DNA of 64,000 bases from Niabella sp. (GTDB lineage Bacteria; Bacteroidota; Bacteroidia; Chitinophagales; Chitinophagaceae). The position numbers were made by a program, and so were the translations under genes. The stretch lies in NCBI GenBank assembly GCA_017744715.1, contig JAGIAT010000010.1, positions 62,001 through 126,000 of the forward strand, read 5' to 3'. The notes under the pieces are model-generated. The model saw only the letters and a list, made by a program, of their open reading frames with translations, was not told the DNA's origin and did not search any database. Below, piece by piece: positions 24,558 through 32,335 of the stretch; positions within the stretch are counted from its first letter, which is position 1, and each line of letters begins with the position of its first letter.

Positions 24558-25181
24558 ATGAAAAAAATAGTTATCGCAGTATTATGCTGTATCATTCACA
24601 CAGGTATTCAGGCACAGGCCGGATGGGGAAGCATTTATGGCGCTTCGGGAAGCGGCACCGCCGGCACGGTTTCGGCAGACTGGGTGCTGGGATCTTTATC
24701 AACAGACGGAGGTCCGGGGGCCATTGCCCTTCCCGTACAGTTTGGTGCCATCAGCGCCACCGTTACCAGCAAACAGCTCCTGGTAAAATGGACCACCGAA
24801 ACAGAAGCCAACAATGATCATTTTGATATTGAGGTTTCTGCGGACGGCACGCAGTTTAAAAAGATCGCCTCTGTTGCGTCAAAAGCAACAGCAGGACATT
24901 CAGCAACACCCCTGGAATATGAATACCAGGCTAACCAGGCGGCAATGGCAATAGCATTGACTTTCGGAATGCTTTGCTGCACCGGCCTGTTCTCAAAACG
25001 AAGAAAATGGCATTACCTGCCCGCAGTGGTAATCCTGCTGGCTGTTGCCACGCTCTCCGGCTGTTCTAGGAAAGATATGGACATCGCAGCACCAACCCCC
25101 AACCAGTACCTGCGTATTGCACAGGTAGATAAAGACGGTTTAAAAACGTATAGTAAGGTCATTAAAATCACCGGGGAATAA
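24558..25181 (+). CDS. B1: FN3-like domain interrupted by a membrane hairpin
   Basis: A 207-aa protein of unusual build. A signal peptide (1-20) is followed by a glycine-rich stretch with GSLSTDGGPGAIALPVQFG and the first strands of the FN3-like domain common in exported Bacteroidota proteins (LLVKWTTETEANNDHFDIEV). At about 127 the domain is broken by a hydrophobic helix (128-145), a cytoplasmic-type KRRK (147-150), and a second helix ending in the lipobox-like LSGC (Cys169) plus SRKD. The final FN3 strands follow (YLRIAQVDKDGLKTYSKVIK). Positive residues fall between the helices, so both FN3 halves would be periplasmic. No T9SS sorting domain. Function unknown. Confidence 0.75.
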   Translation: MKKIVIAVLCCIIHTGIQAQAGWGSIYGASGSGTAGTVSADWVLGSLSTDGGPGAIALPVQFGAISATVTSKQLLVKWTTETEANNDHFDIEVSADGTQFKKIASVASKATAGHSATPLEYEYQANQAAMAIALTFGMLCCTGLFSKRRKWHYLPAVVILLAVATLSGCSRKDMDIAAPTPNQYLRIAQVDKDGLKTYSKVIKITGE

Positions 25182-25206
25182 TCCCCGCTTCAAGTAATAC
25201 CAGACC

Positions 25207-25235
25207 ACCGGGGCATAGCTGCTCCGGTTTTTTTT
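25207..25235 (+). terminator. Rho-independent terminator after B1
   Basis: Stem ACCGGGGCA/TGCTCCGGT (nine pairs, one G-U) with a four-base loop and a run of eight T. It separates the A1-A2-B1 group from the A3-B2 group. Confidence 0.85.
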
Positions 25236-25308
25236 ATTCCTTTATCACAACACCCCAGTTCTTAAAATACACATCTTAATAGCAAATCCGGCACTTGCCC
25301 GCAATAAA

Positions 25309-25340
25309 TTTTCCGACCCCTGAGCAGGGTTATAGTTTCG
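25309..25340 (+). promoter_or_regulatory. Promoter of fibre gene A3
   Basis: TTTTCC (25309-25314) and TAGTTTCG (25333-25340) with 18 bp between them, as upstream of A1. Downstream sequence up to the ATG (AAAAACAAATACA) is also shared with A1. Confidence 0.5.
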
Positions 25341-25366
25341 TTGCTTATTCAGCAAAAACAAATACA

Positions 25367-26782
25367 ATGAAATTGAAACTATTTCTGCTTCTTTCGGCCA
25401 TTGGCCTGGTTGTAACAGGCAATGCGCAGGTTCCCGCCAAATTCGCTTTCCAGGGTGTGGCCCGCAACAGCAGCGGGCAGGCCGTTGCAAACAAAACGAT
25501 CTCAGTCCGGTTCACCATACATGAAGGATCCGAAGCAGGGCCCGGTATATTCCAGGAAACGCATACCCCCACAACCAGTACCAACGGCGTTTTTAATGTA
25601 GCAGTAGGCAGTAACGGCGGTAACCTTTTGGGCATTAAATGGGCGGCAGCAATCTACTTCTTGCAGGTGGAGATAGACCCCGCAGGAGGCAGTGCCTATA
25701 TTCCTGTCAGCACCAGCCAGCTGCTAAGCGTGCCTTACGCACTTTTAGCCGGGAGAGTGGCAGTGCCAGGTTCAACCGTTACTGAAACAGGAGGCAGCAC
25801 ATTAAACGCAGGAAGTAATAAAGCGACTGCAGAATACGCCACGGCAATGGGCAATTTTACAACTGCTTCAGGAGCGGTGGCTACGGCAATGGGAAACAGT
25901 ACCATTGCCTCGGGCGCGGCTGCCACCAGTCTGGGCTCAGGCACAAAAGCCATCGGTATCGCTTCCCTTGCTACAGGCATTAGCACTGAAGCTACCGGAG
26001 AAGCCTCATTTACAACAGGACGATTTAGCAAAGCCACCAATACCTATTCGATCGCTATGGGTGAAAACGCCCAGGCTGATGGGGTCGCATCCTTTGCTGT
26101 GGGATTCAATGCCGCAGCTACAGCCTCCTCCTCTTTTGCCTTTGGACAAAATGCAAGCGCTTCGGGTCAAAATGGAGTGGCGATGGGCCACCGCACAGTA
26201 GCATCCGGAACGAACTCCATAGCGATAGGTTCCTATGTCAGTACCAATGAGTATCTCGGTGCCTCTATTATCGGAGACTACAGGAGTGTTTTACTCAGCA
26301 GCAGCGCTATAAACCAAATGACCATGCGTTTTGGCGGCGGCTACCGGTTTTATACGGGAGCAACTGGTGCAGGTACAGCTTCCGGTGTTACACTGGCTTC
26401 CAACGGTAATAGCTGGGCCACCATTTCCGACAGTACCAAAAAGGAAAATTATAAAACAGTAGATGGTGCGGCCTTTCTTTCTAAAATTAAAAATATGAAG
26501 CTGGGCAGCTGGAATTATAAAGGGCAGGATAAAAAACAGTACCGCCACTATGGACCTATGGCGCAGGAGTTTTACAGCCTCTTTGGTAACGATGGTACCG
26601 GCACCATCGGTAACGACACCACCATTGCCAGCGCCGATATCGACGGGGTAATGATGATCGCCTTGCAGGCCCTGATCAAACAATCGGAAGCAATGAAACA
26701 GCAGGTACAGCAATTGAGCGAAGCCAATAAAGCACTACAAAAACAGGTGCAGCAACTGGAAGCCACAAGAAAAGAAAACTAA
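25367..26782 (+). CDS. Fibre protein A3: YadA-head repeats with S74 chaperone
   Basis: A 471-aa paralogue of A1 and A2 with the same order: signal peptide, N-terminal beta domain (PAKFAFQGVARNSSGQ to STSQLLSVPYALLA), about eleven 14-residue head repeats (for example ASGAVATAMGNSTI, ATNTYSIAMGENAQ), FGGGYRFYTG neck region, S74 domain with Ser354, and a Gln-rich coiled coil (MKQQVQQLSEANKALQKQV). ATG 25367 is chosen because it begins the signal peptide and lies 26 nt after the conserved promoter; an upstream in-frame start is not supported. It diverges more from A1/A2 than they do from each other. Confidence 0.88.
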   Translation: MKLKLFLLLSAIGLVVTGNAQVPAKFAFQGVARNSSGQAVANKTISVRFTIHEGSEAGPGIFQETHTPTTSTNGVFNVAVGSNGGNLLGIKWAAAIYFLQVEIDPAGGSAYIPVSTSQLLSVPYALLAGRVAVPGSTVTETGGSTLNAGSNKATAEYATAMGNFTTASGAVATAMGNSTIASGAAATSLGSGTKAIGIASLATGISTEATGEASFTTGRFSKATNTYSIAMGENAQADGVASFAVGFNAAATASSSFAFGQNASASGQNGVAMGHRTVASGTNSIAIGSYVSTNEYLGASIIGDYRSVLLSSSAINQMTMRFGGGYRFYTGATGAGTASGVTLASNGNSWATISDSTKKENYKTVDGAAFLSKIKNMKLGSWNYKGQDKKQYRHYGPMAQEFYSLFGNDGTGTIGNDTTIASADIDGVMMIALQALIKQSEAMKQQVQQLSEANKALQKQVQQLEATRKEN

Positions 26783-26881
26783 TCTTCCGGTAAACCGGGG
26801 ATAACGCTCAGGGGATTCCTGACGCGCCGCTTTCTTACCTGATGCCTCACAACTTAACATGATCCATGTAATATAACTACA

Positions 26882-27505
26882 ATGAAACTGAAAGTATTTT
26901 TTTTATTCTTTGCAGCAATGGGGCTTTCCGCGGTTGCAAGTGCCCAGGGAGCCCTTTATTCCGCCTCAGGAAGCGGCAATGCCGGATCCAAGTCCATTGA
27001 CTGGGTGCTGGGATCTTTATCAACAGACGGAGGACCGGGCGCCATCGCACTTCCGGTACAGTTTGGCCATGTGAGCGCCGCTATCACCAACAACAGGCTA
27101 CTGGTAAAATGGACCACCGAATCGGAAATGAATAATGATCATTTTGATATTGAAGTTTCCGGCGATGGCACCCAGTTTAAAAAAGTGGCGTCAGTGGCTT
27201 CAAAGGCTCCGGAAGGCGTTTCAAGCGCATCACTGGAGTATCAATATGAAGCGGGGTTGGAGGAAGTGATGGCGGTATTCGGATTGGGGCTGCTGTGTTT
27301 TATGCTTCGGGTTTCAAAAAACAGGAGCGGAAAAACAATCCTTGTTTTTGCCGCCTTTGTTGCTATTGCTTTTATCACCAGCTGTACTAAAAAAGACTTT
27401 GCAATAAAAACAACCAATCCTGAATTGTACCTGCGTATTGCACAGGTAGATAAAGACGGCGCTAAAGCCTATAGTAAGGTCATTAAAGTGATACAGGACA
27501 GATAA
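26882..27505 (+). CDS. B2: FN3-like domain interrupted by a membrane hairpin
   Basis: A 207-aa paralogue of B1 with identical length and plan. Signal peptide 1-21; first FN3-like strands with LLVKWTTESEMNNDHFDIEV; break at about 125; helix one (129-143), SKNRSGK loop, helix two (153-166) ending ITSC (Cys168) followed by TKKD; then the last strands YLRIAQVDKDGAKAYSKVIK. The helices themselves are poorly conserved in sequence between B1 and B2, but their positions, the basic loop and the lipobox-KD are kept, so the interruption is under selection rather than a recent accident. It follows A3 by 99 bp and precedes a lipoprotein by 28 bp. Confidence 0.75.
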   Translation: MKLKVFFLFFAAMGLSAVASAQGALYSASGSGNAGSKSIDWVLGSLSTDGGPGAIALPVQFGHVSAAITNNRLLVKWTTESEMNNDHFDIEVSGDGTQFKKVASVASKAPEGVSSASLEYQYEAGLEEVMAVFGLGLLCFMLRVSKNRSGKTILVFAAFVAIAFITSCTKKDFAIKTTNPELYLRIAQVDKDGAKAYSKVIKVIQDR

Positions 27506-27533
27506 ACATTCATCAATGTATAAAAACAGCATC

Positions 27534-28292
27534 ATGAAAAATTTATGGATCGTACTACTGATTGCAGCAATGTTCGGCTGCAAAAAAGAAAAGGTTCCGG
27601 CACCCGAAGAAAAAACGCCTCCATCATTGATCACCGAAATGGAGTATCGTTATAATAACGAAAATCCTGAAGTCACTAAAATAAGTTATGACGCGCAGGG
27701 GCGGATCAGTATTTGTATCAAGGGTGAAAAAAAAGATGTTTTTAATTACAAAACACCTGTCACGCTCCAGGTAAGCCGTTACCGTACCAGTGATAATAAG
27801 CCGGAGCACATCGTGGATTGCATTTTAAACGCGGCGGGCGCTATTACAAAAGAGCAATACCGAAGCGTTGCAGACAACACGATCTTTTATACCTACCAGT
27901 ATAGCTATAACGCTGAAGGTTACCTGGCGCTGGTGGAAGGATTTAGCAATAGCGGCACGTACAAAGTAGAATTCCAGTATAGCGACGGCCAGCTCACCCA
28001 GACGAAATCCTATACAGACAATGTGTATCGGTATACTGACCATTTTAAGTATGACCTGTCCGTTAGCGATAAAATAAAGCTGCCCTTTTGGTCGCACTGG
28101 CCTTCATCCACCCTTTTCGGAAAGCCTCAGCAATACGCCCTGGTTGAAGTAAAAGAATTTGATGCGGCCAATAAACCGGTATTGCACTGGACCCTGAGCT
28201 ATCAGTATGACGCAGCTACAAAGATCCTGACAAACACCTGGCAGTCGCAACTGAACAATAACGTGCAGCAATACCGGTACAAATTCTACTAA
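27534..28292 (+). CDS. Lipoprotein, YD-repeat-like (DUF4595-type)
   Basis: A 252-aa lipoprotein. The start at ATG 27534 gives a typical signal (MKNLWIVLLIAAMFGC) with lipobox Cys16 and KKEK after it; an ATG six codons upstream is less likely. The mature part consists of short beta-strands in a repeating Y-x-Y-x-x-x-G pattern (ISYDAQGRIS, YQYSYNAEGYLALVEGF, FQYSDGQLT, LSYQYDAATKIL), reminiscent of YD repeats and DUF4595. It is probably the last gene of the A3-B2 transcript. It may anchor or bind the surface fibres, but that is a guess from position. Confidence 0.75.
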   Translation: MKNLWIVLLIAAMFGCKKEKVPAPEEKTPPSLITEMEYRYNNENPEVTKISYDAQGRISICIKGEKKDVFNYKTPVTLQVSRYRTSDNKPEHIVDCILNAAGAITKEQYRSVADNTIFYTYQYSYNAEGYLALVEGFSNSGTYKVEFQYSDGQLTQTKSYTDNVYRYTDHFKYDLSVSDKIKLPFWSHWPSSTLFGKPQQYALVEVKEFDAANKPVLHWTLSYQYDAATKILTNTWQSQLNNNVQQYRYKFY

Positions 28293-28361
28293 CCGATAGC
28301 CACAAGAATTTGCAGCACAACAGCAGATAGGCCAGAAATCTGCCGTTGTAAATTAAAATGG

Positions 28362-28369
28362 TAAATTTG
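28362..28369 (+). promoter_or_regulatory. -7 element TAAATTTG of the sensor kinase
   Basis: Perfect TAnnTTTG ending 6 nt before ATG 28376. It supports the shorter start and predicts a leaderless mRNA. Confidence 0.55.
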
Positions 28370-28375
28370 AGCAAT

Positions 28376-31360
28376 ATGAGATTATGGGGTATCGTATTAC
28401 TGCTCCTGTACCTATCCAAACTTACAGCTGCGCAGCCAAACCGCTTTTTTTTCCGGAAACTTACAGTGGCAAACGGGCTGAACGACGGAGGCATCGACGC
28501 CATTGCACAGGACAACAGGGGATTTATGTGGTTTGCCACCAAGGCCGGGCTGAACCGGTTTGATGGCAAATCGGTTAAAACCTATAGCTATATTCCCGGT
28601 GATCCGGGCTCGCTTCCCACATCGCTTTCCCGGTGTATGTCGGCCGACAGCAGCGGGGGCTTCCTGGTTGGTGTGGAAGACGGAATGCTTGAATATAAGG
28701 TAACCGCCGACCGGTTTGTTCCGGTTAAAGCACTCGCAGATACCTGGGTAACCCATATACTTCCCTTTGATACGCATACGGTTTACCTGGGTACTCGGAA
28801 GGGACTGGTAAAATACAATCCCGTAACCAAAGCGGCCTTCTTTTACAATAAGCAAAGCGATACATCCCTGCCTGAAATAATTTACCAGTTAGAGCAAAAG
28901 GACGGCTTCATTTATATAGCCAGTGGTAGCGGCCTGTTTCGTTTACATGTGGCTACGGACCAGCTGAAAAAAATTCCGCTACCCGTACCGCCCACCGCAA
29001 GGGTAGTTGCCACGGCAACCGATCGCAACGGCCATTTCTGGATCACGACCCGGAACCCGAACCTGCTGCTAAAGTTTTCAGCAGGTTTTAGTACCTGTGA
29101 AAATTACAGCCGGTACATTGAATCGGAAAACAGCACCCTCGTTAATTTTTCCGCAATGATTGCCGATCGGTCCGGCCGCATCTGGATCAGCACGCACCTG
29201 GACGGACTGATGCTGTATAACGAGCAAACAAATGCATTTGACCACTTCCTGCACGATCCGCTGCAAATGTGGACACCCTCTACCAACCTGCACAGCGCGC
29301 TTTATTGCGATCGGGAAGGCCGCATATGGGCGGGTGGAAACAATGGCATCAACTACTTTAATCCGGATAAAACATTTTTTCATATCATACCGGCATTTGA
29401 TCATGACCGTGATAAAAGAAACCGCAGGGTAGCCCGCGTGGCATCGGAAGACCACAATGGCCATCTCTGGTTCGGTACGCTGGATGGCCTTGTTCGTTAT
29501 GATCCCCGTTCGGGCAATTATAAAGAATGGAATAACCGGAAAGGCCGCCCGGACATGCTGCACTACAATTCTATCCGCGGAATTGTTTGTGACCATGCCG
29601 GCGACATCTGGATCGCCACCGGTCACGGTATCAATAAATATATCCGGAAAACGGGCAAAATGATCTTTTATAAGACAAAGGATTCCATCCCCGAGGTCTT
29701 TTATTTTTCAGCGGATATGGACCGCCATGGAAATATCTGGTTTGCTTCGCGCGATGAAGACGGCTTTTACTATTATGCGCCCGGGGAGCAAAAGTTCCGC
29801 AGCATCCGGTCTGTACCCGGGCTGAATGTATTTACAGGAGAAGGCGGACGGAAATTATTCCAGGACAGTAAGGGGCGGTACTGGCTGGGATTTAACGGCA
29901 GCGGCCTGGGGATGTATGATCCGGCTGCAGGAAAACATTACTGGTGGAAGGCTTCCGCAGCGCAGGGCAGTATTGCCGGCAATTCTGTTGTGGATATAAA
30001 GGAAGACAAAAAAGGCCAGGTATGGGTAAGCACGTTTACCGGTCTGTCTGCAATTGATCCGGTAACATTTCAGGTAACCAATTACAATCAGACCAACGGG
30101 TTGATCAGCAACAGTACCGGCCCCCTTGCTATTGATGATAAAAACAGGGTCTGGATCGGTACTTCCAGGGGATTGATGTTGCTGGACAGCAGTCGCAGGT
30201 ATTTTACATCGTTTGGATTACAGCAGGGCCTTCCTGCGATTGACTTTCCGGAGCACGCTGCCGCTGCGTTAAGCAACGGGGATATACTGATGTCCACTCA
30301 AAACGGCTTTATCCGTTTTTCTGCAGCGGAATTCAAAAAAGAAAGCAAACCGCTGACCCCCTTCTTTACAACCCTGGATATATCCGGCGGCACGCAGGAA
30401 CAACTGCTTACGCCTTCCGTTCATTTAAAACCCGACGAAAACTTTTTTACGATCGGCTTTGCCGCTGTTAACTATGACAACCCGGAGGACACCTGGTATG
30501 CGTACCGGCTGGAAGGTATCGACGAAGACTGGAAGTATACCCGGAACCGTTTTGCCGATTATACAAAAATTCCCGGCGGCACCTATACATTCCGACTGAA
30601 GGCTTCTGCAGACCGGGAACAGTGGAATATGCCGGAGCAGCTGCTTCATATTCGGATCGACACCCCGTTTTATAAAGCGGCCTGGTTTCGCCCGCTCCTG
30701 TTGCTGTTACTCACCGGTGGCCTTGTATTTTTTTACCGGTACCGGATGCGGCAGAAGGAAACACTGCTGGCACTTCATGGGAAAGCGCAGCTGTTGGAAA
30801 AAGAAAAGGCAATGGTGATGTATGAAAGCTTAAAGCAGCAGCTGAACCCGCATTTCCTCTTCAACTCACTCACTTCGTTATCCGGGCTTATTGACACCGA
30901 CCGCAAAACGGCCAATAGTTTCCTGGAACAGATGTCCAGGATTTACCGGTATATTTTAAAAAACAGGGATAGCGAGTTGGTCACACTCCGGGAAGAACTG
31001 GTATTTGCACAAACCTATATACAGCTGCAAAAAACAAGATTCAAAGAAGGATTACAGATAACGGTTGCCGTGGAAGAAGAAGATTGTGCACGGAAAATAG
31101 CACCGGTCACCCTGCAAAATCTGACGGAAAACGCCATCAAACACAATATCATTGATCCGGATACGCCCTTGTGTATCACATTTTCAACAGCGAATGGCTA
31201 CCTGCTGGTTAAGAATAACCTGCAGAAAAAACACATGGTAGAAACATCCAATAAACAGGGGCTTGCAAGCTTACAGGCACTTTATGCATACCTCAGTGAC
31301 AAACCCATCAGGATCGAAGAAGCCGGGGGTGAGTTCCGGATTTATATCCCCCTCATTTAA
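28376..31360 (+). CDS. Propeller-type sensor histidine kinase (LytS/YehU class)
   Basis: A 994-aa membrane sensor. A signal peptide (MRLWGIVLLLLYLSKLTAAQ) is followed by a periplasmic two-propeller region of about 14 reg_prop repeats (motifs like DNRGFMWFATKAGLNRFDG and DRSGRIWISTHLDGL), a Y_Y_Y domain (about 685-760), one membrane helix (about 771-790), and a His_kinase domain with His826 in LNPHFLFN. The ATPase region LTENAIKHN is present, with the shortened G-box typical of LytS. The response regulator follows 18 nt downstream. It could respond to a cell-surface or glycan signal and control the fibre locus immediately upstream; this is inference. Confidence 0.92.
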   Translation: MRLWGIVLLLLYLSKLTAAQPNRFFFRKLTVANGLNDGGIDAIAQDNRGFMWFATKAGLNRFDGKSVKTYSYIPGDPGSLPTSLSRCMSADSSGGFLVGVEDGMLEYKVTADRFVPVKALADTWVTHILPFDTHTVYLGTRKGLVKYNPVTKAAFFYNKQSDTSLPEIIYQLEQKDGFIYIASGSGLFRLHVATDQLKKIPLPVPPTARVVATATDRNGHFWITTRNPNLLLKFSAGFSTCENYSRYIESENSTLVNFSAMIADRSGRIWISTHLDGLMLYNEQTNAFDHFLHDPLQMWTPSTNLHSALYCDREGRIWAGGNNGINYFNPDKTFFHIIPAFDHDRDKRNRRVARVASEDHNGHLWFGTLDGLVRYDPRSGNYKEWNNRKGRPDMLHYNSIRGIVCDHAGDIWIATGHGINKYIRKTGKMIFYKTKDSIPEVFYFSADMDRHGNIWFASRDEDGFYYYAPGEQKFRSIRSVPGLNVFTGEGGRKLFQDSKGRYWLGFNGSGLGMYDPAAGKHYWWKASAAQGSIAGNSVVDIKEDKKGQVWVSTFTGLSAIDPVTFQVTNYNQTNGLISNSTGPLAIDDKNRVWIGTSRGLMLLDSSRRYFTSFGLQQGLPAIDFPEHAAAALSNGDILMSTQNGFIRFSAAEFKKESKPLTPFFTTLDISGGTQEQLLTPSVHLKPDENFFTIGFAAVNYDNPEDTWYAYRLEGIDEDWKYTRNRFADYTKIPGGTYTFRLKASADREQWNMPEQLLHIRIDTPFYKAAWFRPLLLLLLTGGLVFFYRYRMRQKETLLALHGKAQLLEKEKAMVMYESLKQQLNPHFLFNSLTSLSGLIDTDRKTANSFLEQMSRIYRYILKNRDSELVTLREELVFAQTYIQLQKTRFKEGLQITVAVEEEDCARKIAPVTLQNLTENAIKHNIIDPDTPLCITFSTANGYLLVKNNLQKKHMVETSNKQGLASLQALYAYLSDKPIRIEEAGGEFRIYIPLI

Positions 31361-31378
31361 TGTTAATACGCCCGTTTT

Positions 31379-32152
31379 ATGAAAGCAATCATTATAGAAG
31401 ACGAAGAAATCATCGCACAGGTACTGCAAAAGAAAATAAACGATGCAGATCCCGCTATCGATATTATTAAGATCATTCCCAGTCTGAAAATTGCCAGGAA
31501 ATGGTTCATGCAAAATGAAGAGCCCGATATCCTGTTTATGGATATCCAGCTGAGTGACGGCGTCAGTTTTGAACTGTTTGAATATTTTCAATTGAAATGC
31601 CCCGTCATATTTACCACAGCCTATGATGAATTTGCCATTCGCGCTTTTAAAGTGAACGGTGTAGACTATCTCCTGAAACCCGTTAATGAAGAAGAACTGC
31701 AAAAAGCGATTGAAAAATGCAAGGCGGTGATTCAGCAAAGAAAACCCATGGTTGCAGATATTGCCGAACTGATGAAAGCACTTTCACATCCGCAACCGGC
31801 CGTAAAACGATATAAGGAACGGTTTGTTGCCAGTATCCGTAACCAGTGGATGCCCATACCCGTTACAGAGATTGCTTTCTTTGCCAAAGAGGTGCTCCAT
31901 TATCTTTACCTGTTTAACGGTGAGCGGTACTTGCTGGACAGTACCTCCCTCGACGATGTAGAAGAAGTACTTGACCCGGACCGCTTTTACCGCGCCAACC
32001 GGCAGTACATCATTAACATCGATACCGTACAGGCCGTTAAACCGGTTGAAAACTCAAAGCTCCTGATCCGGCTGAAAGCGCCCAACCACAAATTAGAGAT
32101 CGATATGAGCCGGGAACGGGCGCCTGCTTTTAAAAAATGGCTGGGCAGATAA
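31379..32152 (+). CDS. LytTR family response regulator
   Basis: A 257-aa DNA-binding regulator. Receiver domain 1-120 with acidic pocket Glu7-Asp8-Glu9, phospho-acceptor Asp55 in FMDIQLSDG and Lys107-type LLKPVNEEEL; a linker; then a LytTR domain from about 148 (FVASIRNQWMPIPVTEIAFF) to YIINIDTVQAV and the C-terminus. It is the partner of the kinase encoded 18 nt upstream. The neighbouring 183-bp spacer towards the convergent sulfatase holds no gene. Confidence 0.94.
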   Translation: MKAIIIEDEEIIAQVLQKKINDADPAIDIIKIIPSLKIARKWFMQNEEPDILFMDIQLSDGVSFELFEYFQLKCPVIFTTAYDEFAIRAFKVNGVDYLLKPVNEEELQKAIEKCKAVIQQRKPMVADIAELMKALSHPQPAVKRYKERFVASIRNQWMPIPVTEIAFFAKEVLHYLYLFNGERYLLDSTSLDDVEEVLDPDRFYRANRQYIINIDTVQAVKPVENSKLLIRLKAPNHKLEIDMSRERAPAFKKWLGR

Positions 32153-32335
32153 TACTACACTGCATCAATTTTATTAAAAAAGCGCACCTGCCATCATAAC
32201 ATTGGTTTTTTACAACACAAATAAAAACGTAGGGATAACAGCCGCACACAAGAGTATCGCTGCTGTTTTTGCATTGTAAAATAAAATGCAACCTGACAAA
32301 AAGAAAACGTTGATCCGCCCTGTTTCAGAAATATC

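Noticed and set aside
21697..26782. Prophage tail-fibre genes
   Set aside because: S74 domains are common in phages, but each A protein has a Sec signal peptide and no phage structural, integrase or lysis gene is nearby.
24558..27505. Type IX secretion sorting domain in B1 and B2
   Set aside because: The FN3-like domain often precedes a T9SS tail, but both proteins end directly after the last strand, so no sorting domain is present.
29078..29626. 182-codon minus-strand frame opposite the sensor kinase
   Set aside because: It mirrors the propeller repeats and has no independent support.
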